From contig NC_087245.1 of the NCBI RefSeq assembly GCF_037042905.1, positions 7,827,501 through 7,891,500 on the forward strand: a stretch of DNA of 64,000 nt, written 5' to 3'. The stretch's first letter is position 1, and the number at the start of each line of letters is the position of its first letter. Both the position numbers and the translations under genes were made by a program. The notes below the pieces were generated by a model that saw nothing but the letters and a program-made list of their open reading frames with translations, did no database searches and was not told the origin of the DNA. This document shows, one piece after another, positions 14,401-26,400 of the stretch. This DNA is from Lytechinus pictus (lineage: Eukaryota > Echinodermata > Echinoidea > Temnopleuroida > Toxopneustidae).

Positions 14401-17400
14401 GGAGTGAAATTTTTTTCGTATAATTTTTACAATAAATATGCTTTTTTCCCCACCTTTTCCATTCGGAGTATCCGAACGAGTTCACCGGCTTGATGTTCGG
14501 GTAGGTGGAGCGTAGTGTAGCGGTAGTGAAGTGGAGTGGAGCCTGCACGAACATCACTTGAGGTAATCCTCGATATGCGTCTGTATGTTTGTAACTAAAA
14601 TCAGCTCAATTGACATGGCGACGTAAACAGCGTTGAGTGAAATTGCATCTTCTATATTAATTCTTTACATAATATTGCGCTAATATACACTTATCCCAAA
14701 GTATAAAGAATTGCGTAAACGCCCATTTATATGTTTTTGAGTGGGATCACCTATAGGGAAAGTGGAAATTAAAATTGTGGAAGTTTGAATTTTGCCCATC
14801 CTTTGCACACATGATGATGTAGGCACAATCCCTGGCTCCGTGTACCTCAGGTGATGGTTCATGTAGGCTCCAGTACACTACGCTACACCTACCCGAACCA
14901 TCAGGGCTCGTAATTCGGATGGACACACTGAGTGACAAAGTGTGTCACTTTATATTGTTAAACACAACAAGTCATGCAAAACATGACCTTACACGTGATC
15001 TATAACAACTCATCTTACATTTCACCTTGTTTCACTCCTTGTCCTTGCTTTTATCAGTCTCAAAATTGGTGATTTAAAGCCAGTTGCTATTTCCTCAGTG
15101 GTATTATTCACTGCCGATTCCAAAACATCGCAAACGCACTTGGTGCATGCACAGAGATTGCAGCTCAAGAACATGAATATTCACGAGTATTCCTACAGAT
15201 CGAGATCTGATAAATGAATGTGCATTATGCAAATAGCGAAACGATCCCGATCTGTAGGAATACTCATGAATATTCATGTTCTTGAGCCGAGATCCCCGTG
15301 CATGCGCCGTTTTGGTTTTTGGTCTATTTTCTCTTATCTGTTAAATTGTATTTTTATCATCCTGGAGTACCACATTGTCCCTAAATCTCCCGGGGTATTT
15401 TAATTCTTGTCATTCCCGGGGGGAGGGGGGGGGGGCATTATGGCCCCCCCTTAACCCTATCTAGGCCGGGGTATTTTGGGAGTTCATATGGCCGGGGGGG
15501 GGGGGCCTCCCAGGCCCCCCCTTGAGATCTCGGCCGTTGACCGCATGATCGCGCCGAAAATTGGCACGCAGGTTGTCTGGGATATAATCTTAAAAACTGT
15601 ACTGTAATTTATTTCATGGGAATTGTTATTAAGTAGTTATGCTAATTTATGCATAATTAGTATGCAAAATCATACTTTTTCCTCTAACTCCATAAATAAA
15701 GCTCCAAATGTTCTAATTTTTGGCATAGAAACTCTTTGAGGTGTTCTTAGCAAGATTACATGAAAAAAATTGTGATATCAGATCAATTTCTTATGTATTA
15801 TATTGTTTTTTGCAATTTCTTATGTATTTCTTTGTTTTTTGGACCCTTTGTTTTTTATTGGTTTTTCAATGAAATTTGTTATGGACTCTTCTAAGATCAT
15901 AAACAGCATAAAATACATACATTTAGACCAGCAAAACTAAAAATAATCATACATTTTTTATTTTTGGTTGAAAACACAATTTACATTGACTTTGTACACA
16001 AAATCACGTTTTTGAGCAATTTTTGGTCTGACATGCACTTACATAACATTGCGTAATTTCGGAACCGCGTACCCGGGTGACACAAAATTGGTCTCAAAAG
16101 TTGCGCAAGACTTGAAAGTAAAAAGTCAACGAGCAGCGCGGTCAAAAAAATTTGCATGGTAAAAATATCGCGCGACTCGTTGAGGGGGGGGGGGCCTCGG
16201 AGGCCCCCCCCAGCCTAGATAGGATTAAGATCTCAGCCGCGGATTGCGCAATCACAACGAAAATTTGCATGATGGTAGAGAATGACATAATCTACGCAGT
16301 TGCATTGGTAAATTTCACTGAATTCTTATATTTTTATTTTATATGAATTAATTATGCTAATTTATTCATGAAATCATACTTTTTGCTCTGATTCACTAAA
16401 TAAAGCTCCTAGAATGCTATTTTTTCGTGAAAATATTCTTTATAGCATTCCTAACAATTGTGAATGAAAAAAATTCTGGTACAAAGACCGATTTCTTATT
16501 TATTTTATTGTTTTTTTATTTCTTATGTATTTCTTTGTTTTTGTATTGTTTTTCGATGGAAATCGTTCCAGACTTAATTCTGATCATAAACAAGGCAAAA
16601 TTAATTAAGTTTAATCAGTAAAAGTAGAAATAATGATACATTTATGAATTTTGGCTAAATACACAATTTGCATTGGATTTGTACATGAAATCACGTTTAA
16701 GAGCAATTTTGGGTCTGACATGCACTTACGTAATGTTGCGTAATGTCGTAACCGCGTACCCGGGCGTCACAAATTCGGTCTCAAAATTTGCGCGAGACTT
16801 AAAAGTAAAAAGTCAGAGAGCGGCGAGGTCAAAAATTTTTGCGCCGCAGATATATCGCGAAAATTTTTGAGGGGGGGGCCATTATGGCCCCCCCCGGGAG
16901 AATTAGGGTTAAGTCTAAGATACTCCCACTAATTTGATGTTCATATAGACATCTAAAACCATGGTAGTGGATCATTTTGTATTTTTATACTGAACACTTA
17001 TCATAAATTCAATCATAGATCTCTCACATTGACATGTTAATGCTGCATTAGGTAAATGTTTATCTTTATTGTTTATCTGTAATCTTTGACAAGCATCTAG
17101 ACTCTTAACTTAATTGATATTACTATTCCTCCTGTCTTTAGTAATAGATTAAATAAGTCAGTGGCAATGCATGATTTGTGTGTCATTTCAACATAGACCT
17201 TAGATAGATTGTGACTGACAGAAGTCACTACCACATTAATTGCTAACTTTAATAAAATCATAATCCTAAATATTTTCATTAATTTTACAAATTTGTTATG
17301 CAGGAAATCAAGTCTCTTGTGAATCATCTTGGAATCCAAGCTGATCTGACAAGTCGCAAATATGAAGACAAGGTATGCAATATGATTTAATCATACAAGT

Positions 17401-20400
17401 TAGAACATAGCCTTTCTAATTTGAATTTGTAAGGTCAGCTAAGCCCCTGTTAAACACAACTGCAACTGATTAAAAGCATATCTCATTCACTACCGTAACC
17501 AATGCATGTATGTTTCTTTTATGGGAACCTAATAACAAGCTATTCCTTTCATATGTTAGTAATGATAATCTACATAATTGTATTCCAGTTAGTACATTTA
17601 CATTAACTTTCTTTCAATGAATTAACAACGATTTTTGACAGATCGCTATGTGTACATATAATTCTGATATTGAATTCTAAATGGTCTGGATTGATTTTTA
17701 TGGCTAGCTGTCTAGATAAAAAAAGTTAACAAAATACATGTATATCCTTGATATTTTAGAGCCCTTTTCTAGAGATTGGTCTCCCATCGTCAGACTGCAT
17801 GCAGAAGCTGATGAACCGAAGCGTTTTAGCCAAGTCAGCAATAGAAGTATGGGCCCAGGGTTCTACGTATAGCGAGGTTTGTGCAGGATTAGATGCCTTC
17901 TCTCAGGAGGAGATGGAGAAATACTGCAAGGAAGATATCTCATTCTGTTTCAAGGTTCACACATTTGGAAAGCAACTCACTAATACTGATAAACTAGATG
18001 TTATGAAGGTAGGTATAGGTGGATTGATTGACAGATATTTGTTATGTCTACTACCTTAAAGGCCCATGTCCACCTCAACAGCAAGTTGATTTAAATTAAT
18101 AAAGATAAATCATACAAGTTTAACACTGGAAATGCATTAAAACATTGGATTCAAAATAAGAAGTCTTAACTTTTCAGTTTTCATTTTTACAAAATAGTTA
18201 TATGTGTGCAACATCAGTGCTTTGCAAGTAAGAAAATTGTTTTTGGTAAACTATCTGATAAGCTAGATGTTGGAGCTGTGGAGGGGGGCAGGGACCTTTT
18301 TGGTTGTTTGTCCATGAACTCATCAGCAACTGTATTTAATATAGCACCTGGTATTAATGTGTGCTGTTAGAATCTGATACTAGTTGTTCATTTTCTTTAT
18401 ACCAGAGGTTGGAAGGGCATCTGCCTTTGAAAGGACCAGTTAAGTTGAGAGACCCTGATCAAGTCTTCTATATCTTTGAAGATTACGGTGTCCAGCCAAA
18501 CCAGGCCCCTGATCAACCACATCGCATTTTTGTTGGACGATGGGTAAGGTTGTAGATATGTTGTATCGCAGCACAATGCAGACCCAAATAAATCGCAGAT
18601 AGGGCAGAGGCCAAAAATATCCAGATATACATCATACTTATTCCAGACCCGTACCTCTACTAATGGAGATATAAATGTTAAAGGATATTCATGAGAATCA
18701 TTTTTGTGTGTATTTCTTTTGAATAATCATAGATAAGAATGTGAGAAATACCACACTGCCATGTCCGGCATGTTTTCCTGGAACCTGGGATTACATGTGC
18801 CGTACAACAGAGCTATTTGTGCTTCTTAGCATTAGTCCATCAACACAGTGGGGTAGTTCCATACCAACTTATTTTGTATTTTGTATTTGTATTTTGTATT
18901 TTTGACAGGTCTTCCCCAAAGCTGGAAATTATTTGCTATAATATTAATTATTTGGTAGATACATTGCAACTAATATTTCAACACATTCTCTACTTTGTAG
19001 TTCATTTGTTTCATCATATTTTATCACCAACACCACCATATTTAAAATGGGAAAACTTTCAATGTGTACAGTTAGAGTGAGAGTATATTATGTCTTATAT
19101 TTTTATTTTTTACCTCTAACACTTGTTTTTTTTTCATCAGAGTTGGGTATTTGTATCACATTTTACAACGTCTCTGACTGTGTTTGTCTCTGTTCTTTTA
19201 GATATCTGATGGTCAGAAGCGGTTGGCCCATCATTACTCTGTAAAGACACGTCATTTCATTGGTAACACCAGTATGGATGCTCTACTCTCATTACTCATG
19301 GCTAATCAAGCTGGTGTACATGATGGTGATTTTATATTTGATCCGTTTGTTGGAACAGGTAAGGCTTCAGGGTATGAAAGAAAGGAGGGAAAAGTTTCAG
19401 TATGGAGAATTGATGCTTATGTTTTTGTTCATGCTTGTATTTTTGCATGTACTTTACTAATGTAAGTCAGGTAATCTCTGTATCAAATATAGGGGAATGT
19501 GGAGAATTCTGGGTATGCAACGCAACACTGGGATCAAGCGAAGCTTTTGATAATTATTTTTCTTGGCTAAAAACTGTGATCACTTTAGTTGCATTCAATT
19601 CATTACTTAGCATTTTTACTTTAGAAAGCCAAATTTAACCCTAAATTCTTACTGAAAAGCATTTTAATATCAAATTGCTATTGCCAAATTATATGCATTT
19701 AGGACATCTCACCAATAGCGGAACTTTTCTTAATTATTTTACTTGGCTAAAAACTGTGATCACTTTAATTGCATTCAATTCATTACTTAGCATTTTCACT
19801 TTAGAAAGCCAAATTTAACCCGAAATTCTTACTGAAAAGCATTGTAATATCAAATTGCTATTGCCAAATTATATGCATTTAGGACATCTCACCAAAAGCG
19901 CTTCTTTCTACGCAATGCAGAATGACTGCTTAAAAAATCTTAATCTGCCAATGAGATTTCAAGGTCAGTGAGAGGTTCTTAAATTTTGGGTAAAATTCTC
20001 TTTGATTGGATGAAAATCAAGATACGTTTGACTTTCGTGAATTGTGTTTGATCGTAACGGGCCCCTGAAGGTTTTTTTTAACTTCTTTTTTTGATGATTC
20101 TTTGATTTGTTTTTGGCAGGTAGTCTTCTTGTAGCAGCAGCTCACTTTGGTGGTTACGTAGCAGGTTGTGATATTAGTTATAACATCATCCATGGCAGAG
20201 GAAAGTCTAGTAGGGCTCAGTCCAAGACTAAATATAGAGGTGAGATCGTTTATTGGAACCAAAATTAAGATGGTAGCAAAAAAAAGTATTTATGATCAAC
20301 TTCCTACATGTGGAACCTTCCTGAATCAGTTTTTCTCTGTTTTCTCATTGACATGAAATGTTGTAATAGTCTCAAATTATGGCTTGAGCAGTTTATTACG

Positions 20401-23400
20401 TGAAGATAGAATGGTAGAATAATGGGTGTAGGACCTACAGAATTATTTTATGAAATGTCCTAAAGTGCAATCATCATATCTATGGCTAAAGAAGAAAAAG
20501 TGAGGTAATGCACAATTATTCCCATCAGAAAATCAAAATTTCATATGATATACTGGTATTGTACTTTTATTTATTTATTTTTTGTTAGTTGAGTCTGATT
20601 AAATAGCAGTGTATAATAAACTACTGTTGATATACTTGTGCCCATTCTCCCCTCTCTATATATCTGTCTCTCTCTTACTGTATCATTTAATGTGTCTCAT
20701 TCATCCCATCTTCTTTCTCCTTTGCTCTTTCTCTTTCTTTTTCTCTATCTGCCTCTCCCCCTTTCTATCTCTCTCTTTTTCTCTCTCTCTTTCTTTTTCA
20801 CCTTTTAAACTATGTCAGGTAGAGATGAGAACATAAGTGCCAACTTGGAGCAGTATGGCCTTGGCCATCGCTATGTAGATGTACTTATATCAGACTTCTC
20901 AAAGAACATATGGAGGGAGCAGCCTCTGTTTGATGCTATCATTACTGATCGTAAGCAAGTTTTCAGCAGTCCATAATTAAGCCTCGTCCACATAAATCTC
21001 AAGGATGTATATTATAAAGACATAAGGTTTGCATTTAGGTTTAAGAGGTGTAAGAGAAATGTTTTGAGTAATAGAAATGAAACATATTCTGCAGAGTGCC
21101 TGCAGTCAAATGTACATGTCATATTACCATGTCAAATATACTGGTATTTGTGCAATAGCTTTATAGTGTAACTGAAATGGTTTAAATAATGGCAAAAACA
21201 AAGGGTGTGGCATTACATTCATACTTTCAAGTTTGAATTTGTTTTTTCCCTCTATTGAATGGTTTCAAGAGTACCAGGGTTAGAGTTTTCTGCTGTAAAT
21301 CTGGTTTTAAAAAAATCAATGATTTTGGCTTCTTGCTTTGATGCTGATGATACCACTATTTCTTACTTTCATACATGTATTTGACAGATTTACACTTTAT
21401 AAAGTGGGTTTGCTAAACAAGTAAAACCACCACACACCAGGAGAAAGTTTTATCAACTTTTGATGTCTGACAGGTTGTCAGATGCTAAAACTTTTCTTGG
21501 TTTTGATTTTCTCAAATTATTACTACAACATATTCACATTGAATTGTATTTGTCAAGAAGTAGTAATTTATTATTTATTCATTCAGCACATCTAATGCAT
21601 ACATCATACAAGAAATTGAATACATATTTTGATGCATAATTATTTCTCAAGCAGTCCGCATAACCCATCAGTCGGGGAAGAGAACAATTTATATTAACCT
21701 TAATTAAATTGAGATAGGTCACTGACCTCTTCTATCACTTGTATTTCTTTGTATCTATTCAGCCCCCTATGGTATACGAGAGAAGACAAGGAAAGTAGGA
21801 GGAGATAAAGATCAAGGTGAACGTGATGATCAGTAAGTGCCCTCACTAATGTACAGATGAAAGTGGGGGGAGAGTTACACCACCGAGAGAAACAAAGTCA
21901 CTCATGACTGTTAACATAATTTCTCCCACATGCCTTGGTTCAGTCCCTTCATTTTTAGAAAGATTTCACGCCACTGGCTACCATTACCATATTATTATTT
22001 TTATTATTTATTCAGCAAAATTAAAATTACATAAATAATACGTACAATTTAAGTATCAAAGAATGAACAATAGGAATAGAAATTAACCACTAGAATGCCA
22101 GGGGGCAGAAATAGTTAACTGAATAACTGTGGCAATATGCCTTCTGCCCCTATATTATGATATCATACTCGTTCACTTTCATAGTGCATGAATCTTGTGG
22201 GAAATATTTCTACCTTCAAACCATGGCAGATCTATCTACGTGAGATACCGTAAGTAACGGACTACATGTATAAACCGCACCCGTGGATCACACTCTCTTT
22301 CTAAATCCTTCTCACATTTACATGCATATTTGAGGTACCAAGAAACGAAAACTAAGTTAAAAATTTCAAAGTATCAAAAGAGATTACCGGTATACGGAAA
22401 TCTGCTGTTCTTGATCAATTCATCTACAAATGATAGCAAGAAAGAAAGGTTCGGACATTATTGGCCACTTACACACTCACCACACAGTGTACACACAGCA
22501 CTGCCGTTTTTGTACATTGCAAAGTACGATACGGTACATCACGATATCAAATTATGCTACCGTGTCTTTCTCGGCGTAGGAGAAGAAGAAACATTCACAT
22601 TTCCCGCATCACAACCTCACTATCACTTTCAGAATTTGTCTAGCATTTGATGTCTTAGCATGGATTTTGGAAACGGGATTACAGGAAGGTTAAAAAAACA
22701 AAGAAATTGGCATTTTTCAGTAGTTCTTTACGGCTTCGTGCCGTCTCTCGTGTGTGGTAGTATCTTATGAAAAGCGAACAGGAAAGAAAAAGTAAGCTGG
22801 CGACGTGCTCGGGCAGTAATTTCGTAACGGGACTTCGGGGGAGGGTAAAATGAATAGCGCCAGCTTAATTCGCACTGCACTGTAACCACAATACACGCAA
22901 GCTCTCACTCTCACTCGGCCGTGACAAAATATTACCAAGTATGCTTGGCGTCTGTTTGAACTTAGCCAGGGAACTTCGCTGCTTTAAATCAATGACTTAA
23001 GAGTAAAGTTGAAATTAGTGTCATGAAGGTAGGTGCGTTTGTTAATCAAACTTTTATGGACAATATTTGATTAAGATCGTAATAATCGCTTCCCATTACC
23101 CGCGGCTCATACCCCTCTAAACGACATTGCCCTAGGCGGCTACGCCTGGCCACTCGATGTGTTGTGAACTGGCAGACGTCTATGGCACATGTTCGGAAGT
23201 GGTTACAACAGGCTGCTAATTATGATCTTCTCGAGTCTTTCTCTAGCCTTGTCATCATAACAGACATCAAATATCATGTTATATATAGATATAAAATTAC
23301 CAAAAACGATTTCTCTGGGAATAACCTTTTACAGGGGGAAATGGACTTGGTTTTTTTTTCGGCTGAGTCTGGCTCAGACCTATCACCGTGGATAAACCGC

Positions 23401-26400
23401 ACCCCGGACTTTTGCTTCTATTCCGCCGAGAATACTTACGGTACCATGATTTCACATGCCATATTGTATGCAGTAATAGGCCATTCAAAGTACTGTGTCT
23501 TATCCACTTTACTAATTTTTTATTGAATACAAGACAAAAGTTGAATGGATCATGAGGAGACCTTCAGGTTTTATTCATCCTCACTGTAAGTGCTGAAGTA
23601 CTAATCCACTGTATGATATTTCCTCATTGTTTTCTTACAGATGCTCTTACCATGTACCAGCAACACAAAGCTACTTTCTCTCAGACATATTCACAGATCT
23701 TCTTAATTTCTCAGCTCATTATCTCAGGCTGCATGGAAGGCTTGTATATTGGTTGCCAATTTACAGACCTGAGTAAGTATTAATGATTACAGTAGAGTCA
23801 TCTGCAATGTGGTCATTTTGCTATTAATCAGAACAGAAACCAGTATATCAGATTACTTGCCATTTTCAGTATTATGGTCCGTCATGATGACATTAATGCA
23901 AATAATTTGGATCCTTATTGAATATCAAATTATCTTGATTCAGGATACGATCATGAAAGTTCATCTGTGTTGGTAAAAGATAACAATTTTGTTGAACTTT
24001 GGTTCACAACACAAAAAACAGAAAATAACGAAGAGTTACCTCTAAATTTTCGGCTGCTAACTGCAACCTTCGTCAGCGATGTGACCCGATTTGACCTTAG
24101 TGACGTAATGGTCGATGATCGGGTCGTAGACATTCGGAAGCTTGTATCGCCCCCCCGTCTCTGTTAAGAGAAGGTCTGAACACCCGGATGTAGATGGCCT
24201 CTTTCACACCTCTCTCGAAGTACCGCGGCTCCCTGTCCAGCACTTGTACCTTGTTGATTCAGGATAGATAATTTAATGTTGTTTAGGGCAAATTTACCTT
24301 TTTTTAACCAAGCTTCTTTGTTGCTATTCTGGATTTTTTTTACAAGGTTGTGAAAGAAGTTAAAAAAACCCATCAGCAATGGCATTCCATAGTAGGAGGG
24401 TTATTTCCTAGATGATTGACAAAACAATTGTTATCTAAATAAGCATAGAATACAATTTTTTAAACAATTTTTCTGGTTTAAATACAGACTTGCGAACTAC
24501 TTTTTTTTCCAGGAGTTAGCTAGTTTTTAAGTTGTTTATCAACCAAAAAGCGGAGCACTCCTTTTTTCCATTTGTTTATTAAGATTAAAGATATATCCGC
24601 CCATATATGTATTTGTGTGGTGGGTTATGGATGTGTGTATAGGTGTAAGAATAATATAGTTTTTAACAATTGTAATTTATCAATGTTTGAATATAAGAAT
24701 GCTAAACATATCTTAATTAGGAATGATAAGGATTCCTTTTTTCATTTTCAAATGTTGGTAGGCCTGCAAATACACATATAGCCAGAGAGGTTATCTTTTT
24801 TTTCTGTTTTCTGTTATTGATATGTTATATCTTACCCTTTTGTAAATATTTAAACCAAGCAAAGCTATTAAGATTATAAACTTATGAACTCAACATGCAA
24901 TATTTTTTTCCTTAAAAATTTTCAGCTAACCACTGAAGCCTTCATCAACATGATATTGAATTATTTTAACAACAACAATAATAATAGTGGCCACCAATAT
25001 AGCTCTCAGGCCCACATTACTGACGTAATTTTTCAAGAAAATTTTGTAGTGTGTTGAGATCAAAAGTTGACGTTTTACATAACTTCTACTAACACTAATG
25101 AACTTTCAATGATCATGCAAAGCAAAGCAGTGTATGAAAAAAATTATGCATGTATGATAACCAGTCCAAATTCTTAAGACGAATTCCCACTCCTTCTGCA
25201 GTACAGGATAACTGTCCTGAATATAAACCACATTGACTCATTTCAGATACTCTGAAGATCAGATACCTCACCATCCATGTCTAGAGATTATTTCGAATGA
25301 TGAACAAATGCTCAACAGTACTCTGAGTAGAAGGCTTATCACAATGGAGAAAATGCATCATGTAAGTTCTTGTAAATGTCTGTGTCAATTTCATTTATCT
25401 GATGGCTGCAAATAAGAAGGCTGTGCAGTGTCCCAAGTTCTGCCTAAACACCTGACATTCATTTGAACCTGTGGGTTTTGGATGCAAAAGAAGAAGAGTC
25501 ACTGTCAATTTTGTTTGTATTTGTTTCATTTGCCATGTACATCTACATATAATTGAATTTATTAAATGTTAACAAAATGTCCATTAGAACCCCCCCCCCC
25601 CCGTGGTGTGACTCATATTGACCATGTATTCATGACTCCTTATTTTGTGAAAAAAGGGTATATTTTGAGAGTATATTCAGGAACTTAAATGTACACAATT
25701 TTTTTTTAAAGGATCTATTTTTGTCCACGATGTACTTGGTATTTTTTTTTAAGGGTATATTTTTTGTCAACACAAAACATGGAATTCTAGAAATCTTACC
25801 AATTTCTCACTTAATTCAATCTGGTTTTACATTTTTGTCATGTTTTTGCCCCCAAATATTTGACAACTCCGCTCGAAAATCAGGTTGGATCCCAGTTTGT
25901 TTACATTTCATGTATAGCCTAACAGGTTTCCCTGGGTAAAGGACCTTTGATCCCATTGTTCTTTTACCAAATGATATAATGCAGCTGTTTGTTTTTTTTG
26001 GTTTATTTTGGGGGGTCAAAATTGCTGAGAATGTACTTGAAACCACGCAAAAAAGGGCATATTTTTTACTTTGGGAATGATCATGCATTGTGCCTTAAAA
26101 TAGGAAGTGACACCACCGAGGAACCCCCCCCCCAAAAAAAAAAAAATATATATATATATAAATTGAAATAAATCAATGAATGAATGAATGAAGAGAGAAT
26201 AAATAAATAAATGAATAAAAACAGTAATAACTAAATAAATTAAATAAAAATTTTGAAATAAGTGATTTACCAAAAAAAAAAATCTGACTCCTGCAAACAG
26301 CAACATGCAAGTAAAAATGATACGTTGCTGACTCCTTTGTGTAAATGTTTTCTTAAACACATGTAACAACAAGAAGATAAATATCTAACTTGGCTGATAT

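Noticed and set aside
14054..14557. 167-codon minus-strand frame
   Set aside because: Starts inside the palindromic MITE P1 and runs through nested inverted repeats; no domain is visible.
23164..23526. 120-codon + frame near TRMT11 exon 9
   Set aside because: Lies within transposable element D1 copy 1, outside the conserved TRMT11 alignment, and is not needed to join exons 8 and 9.
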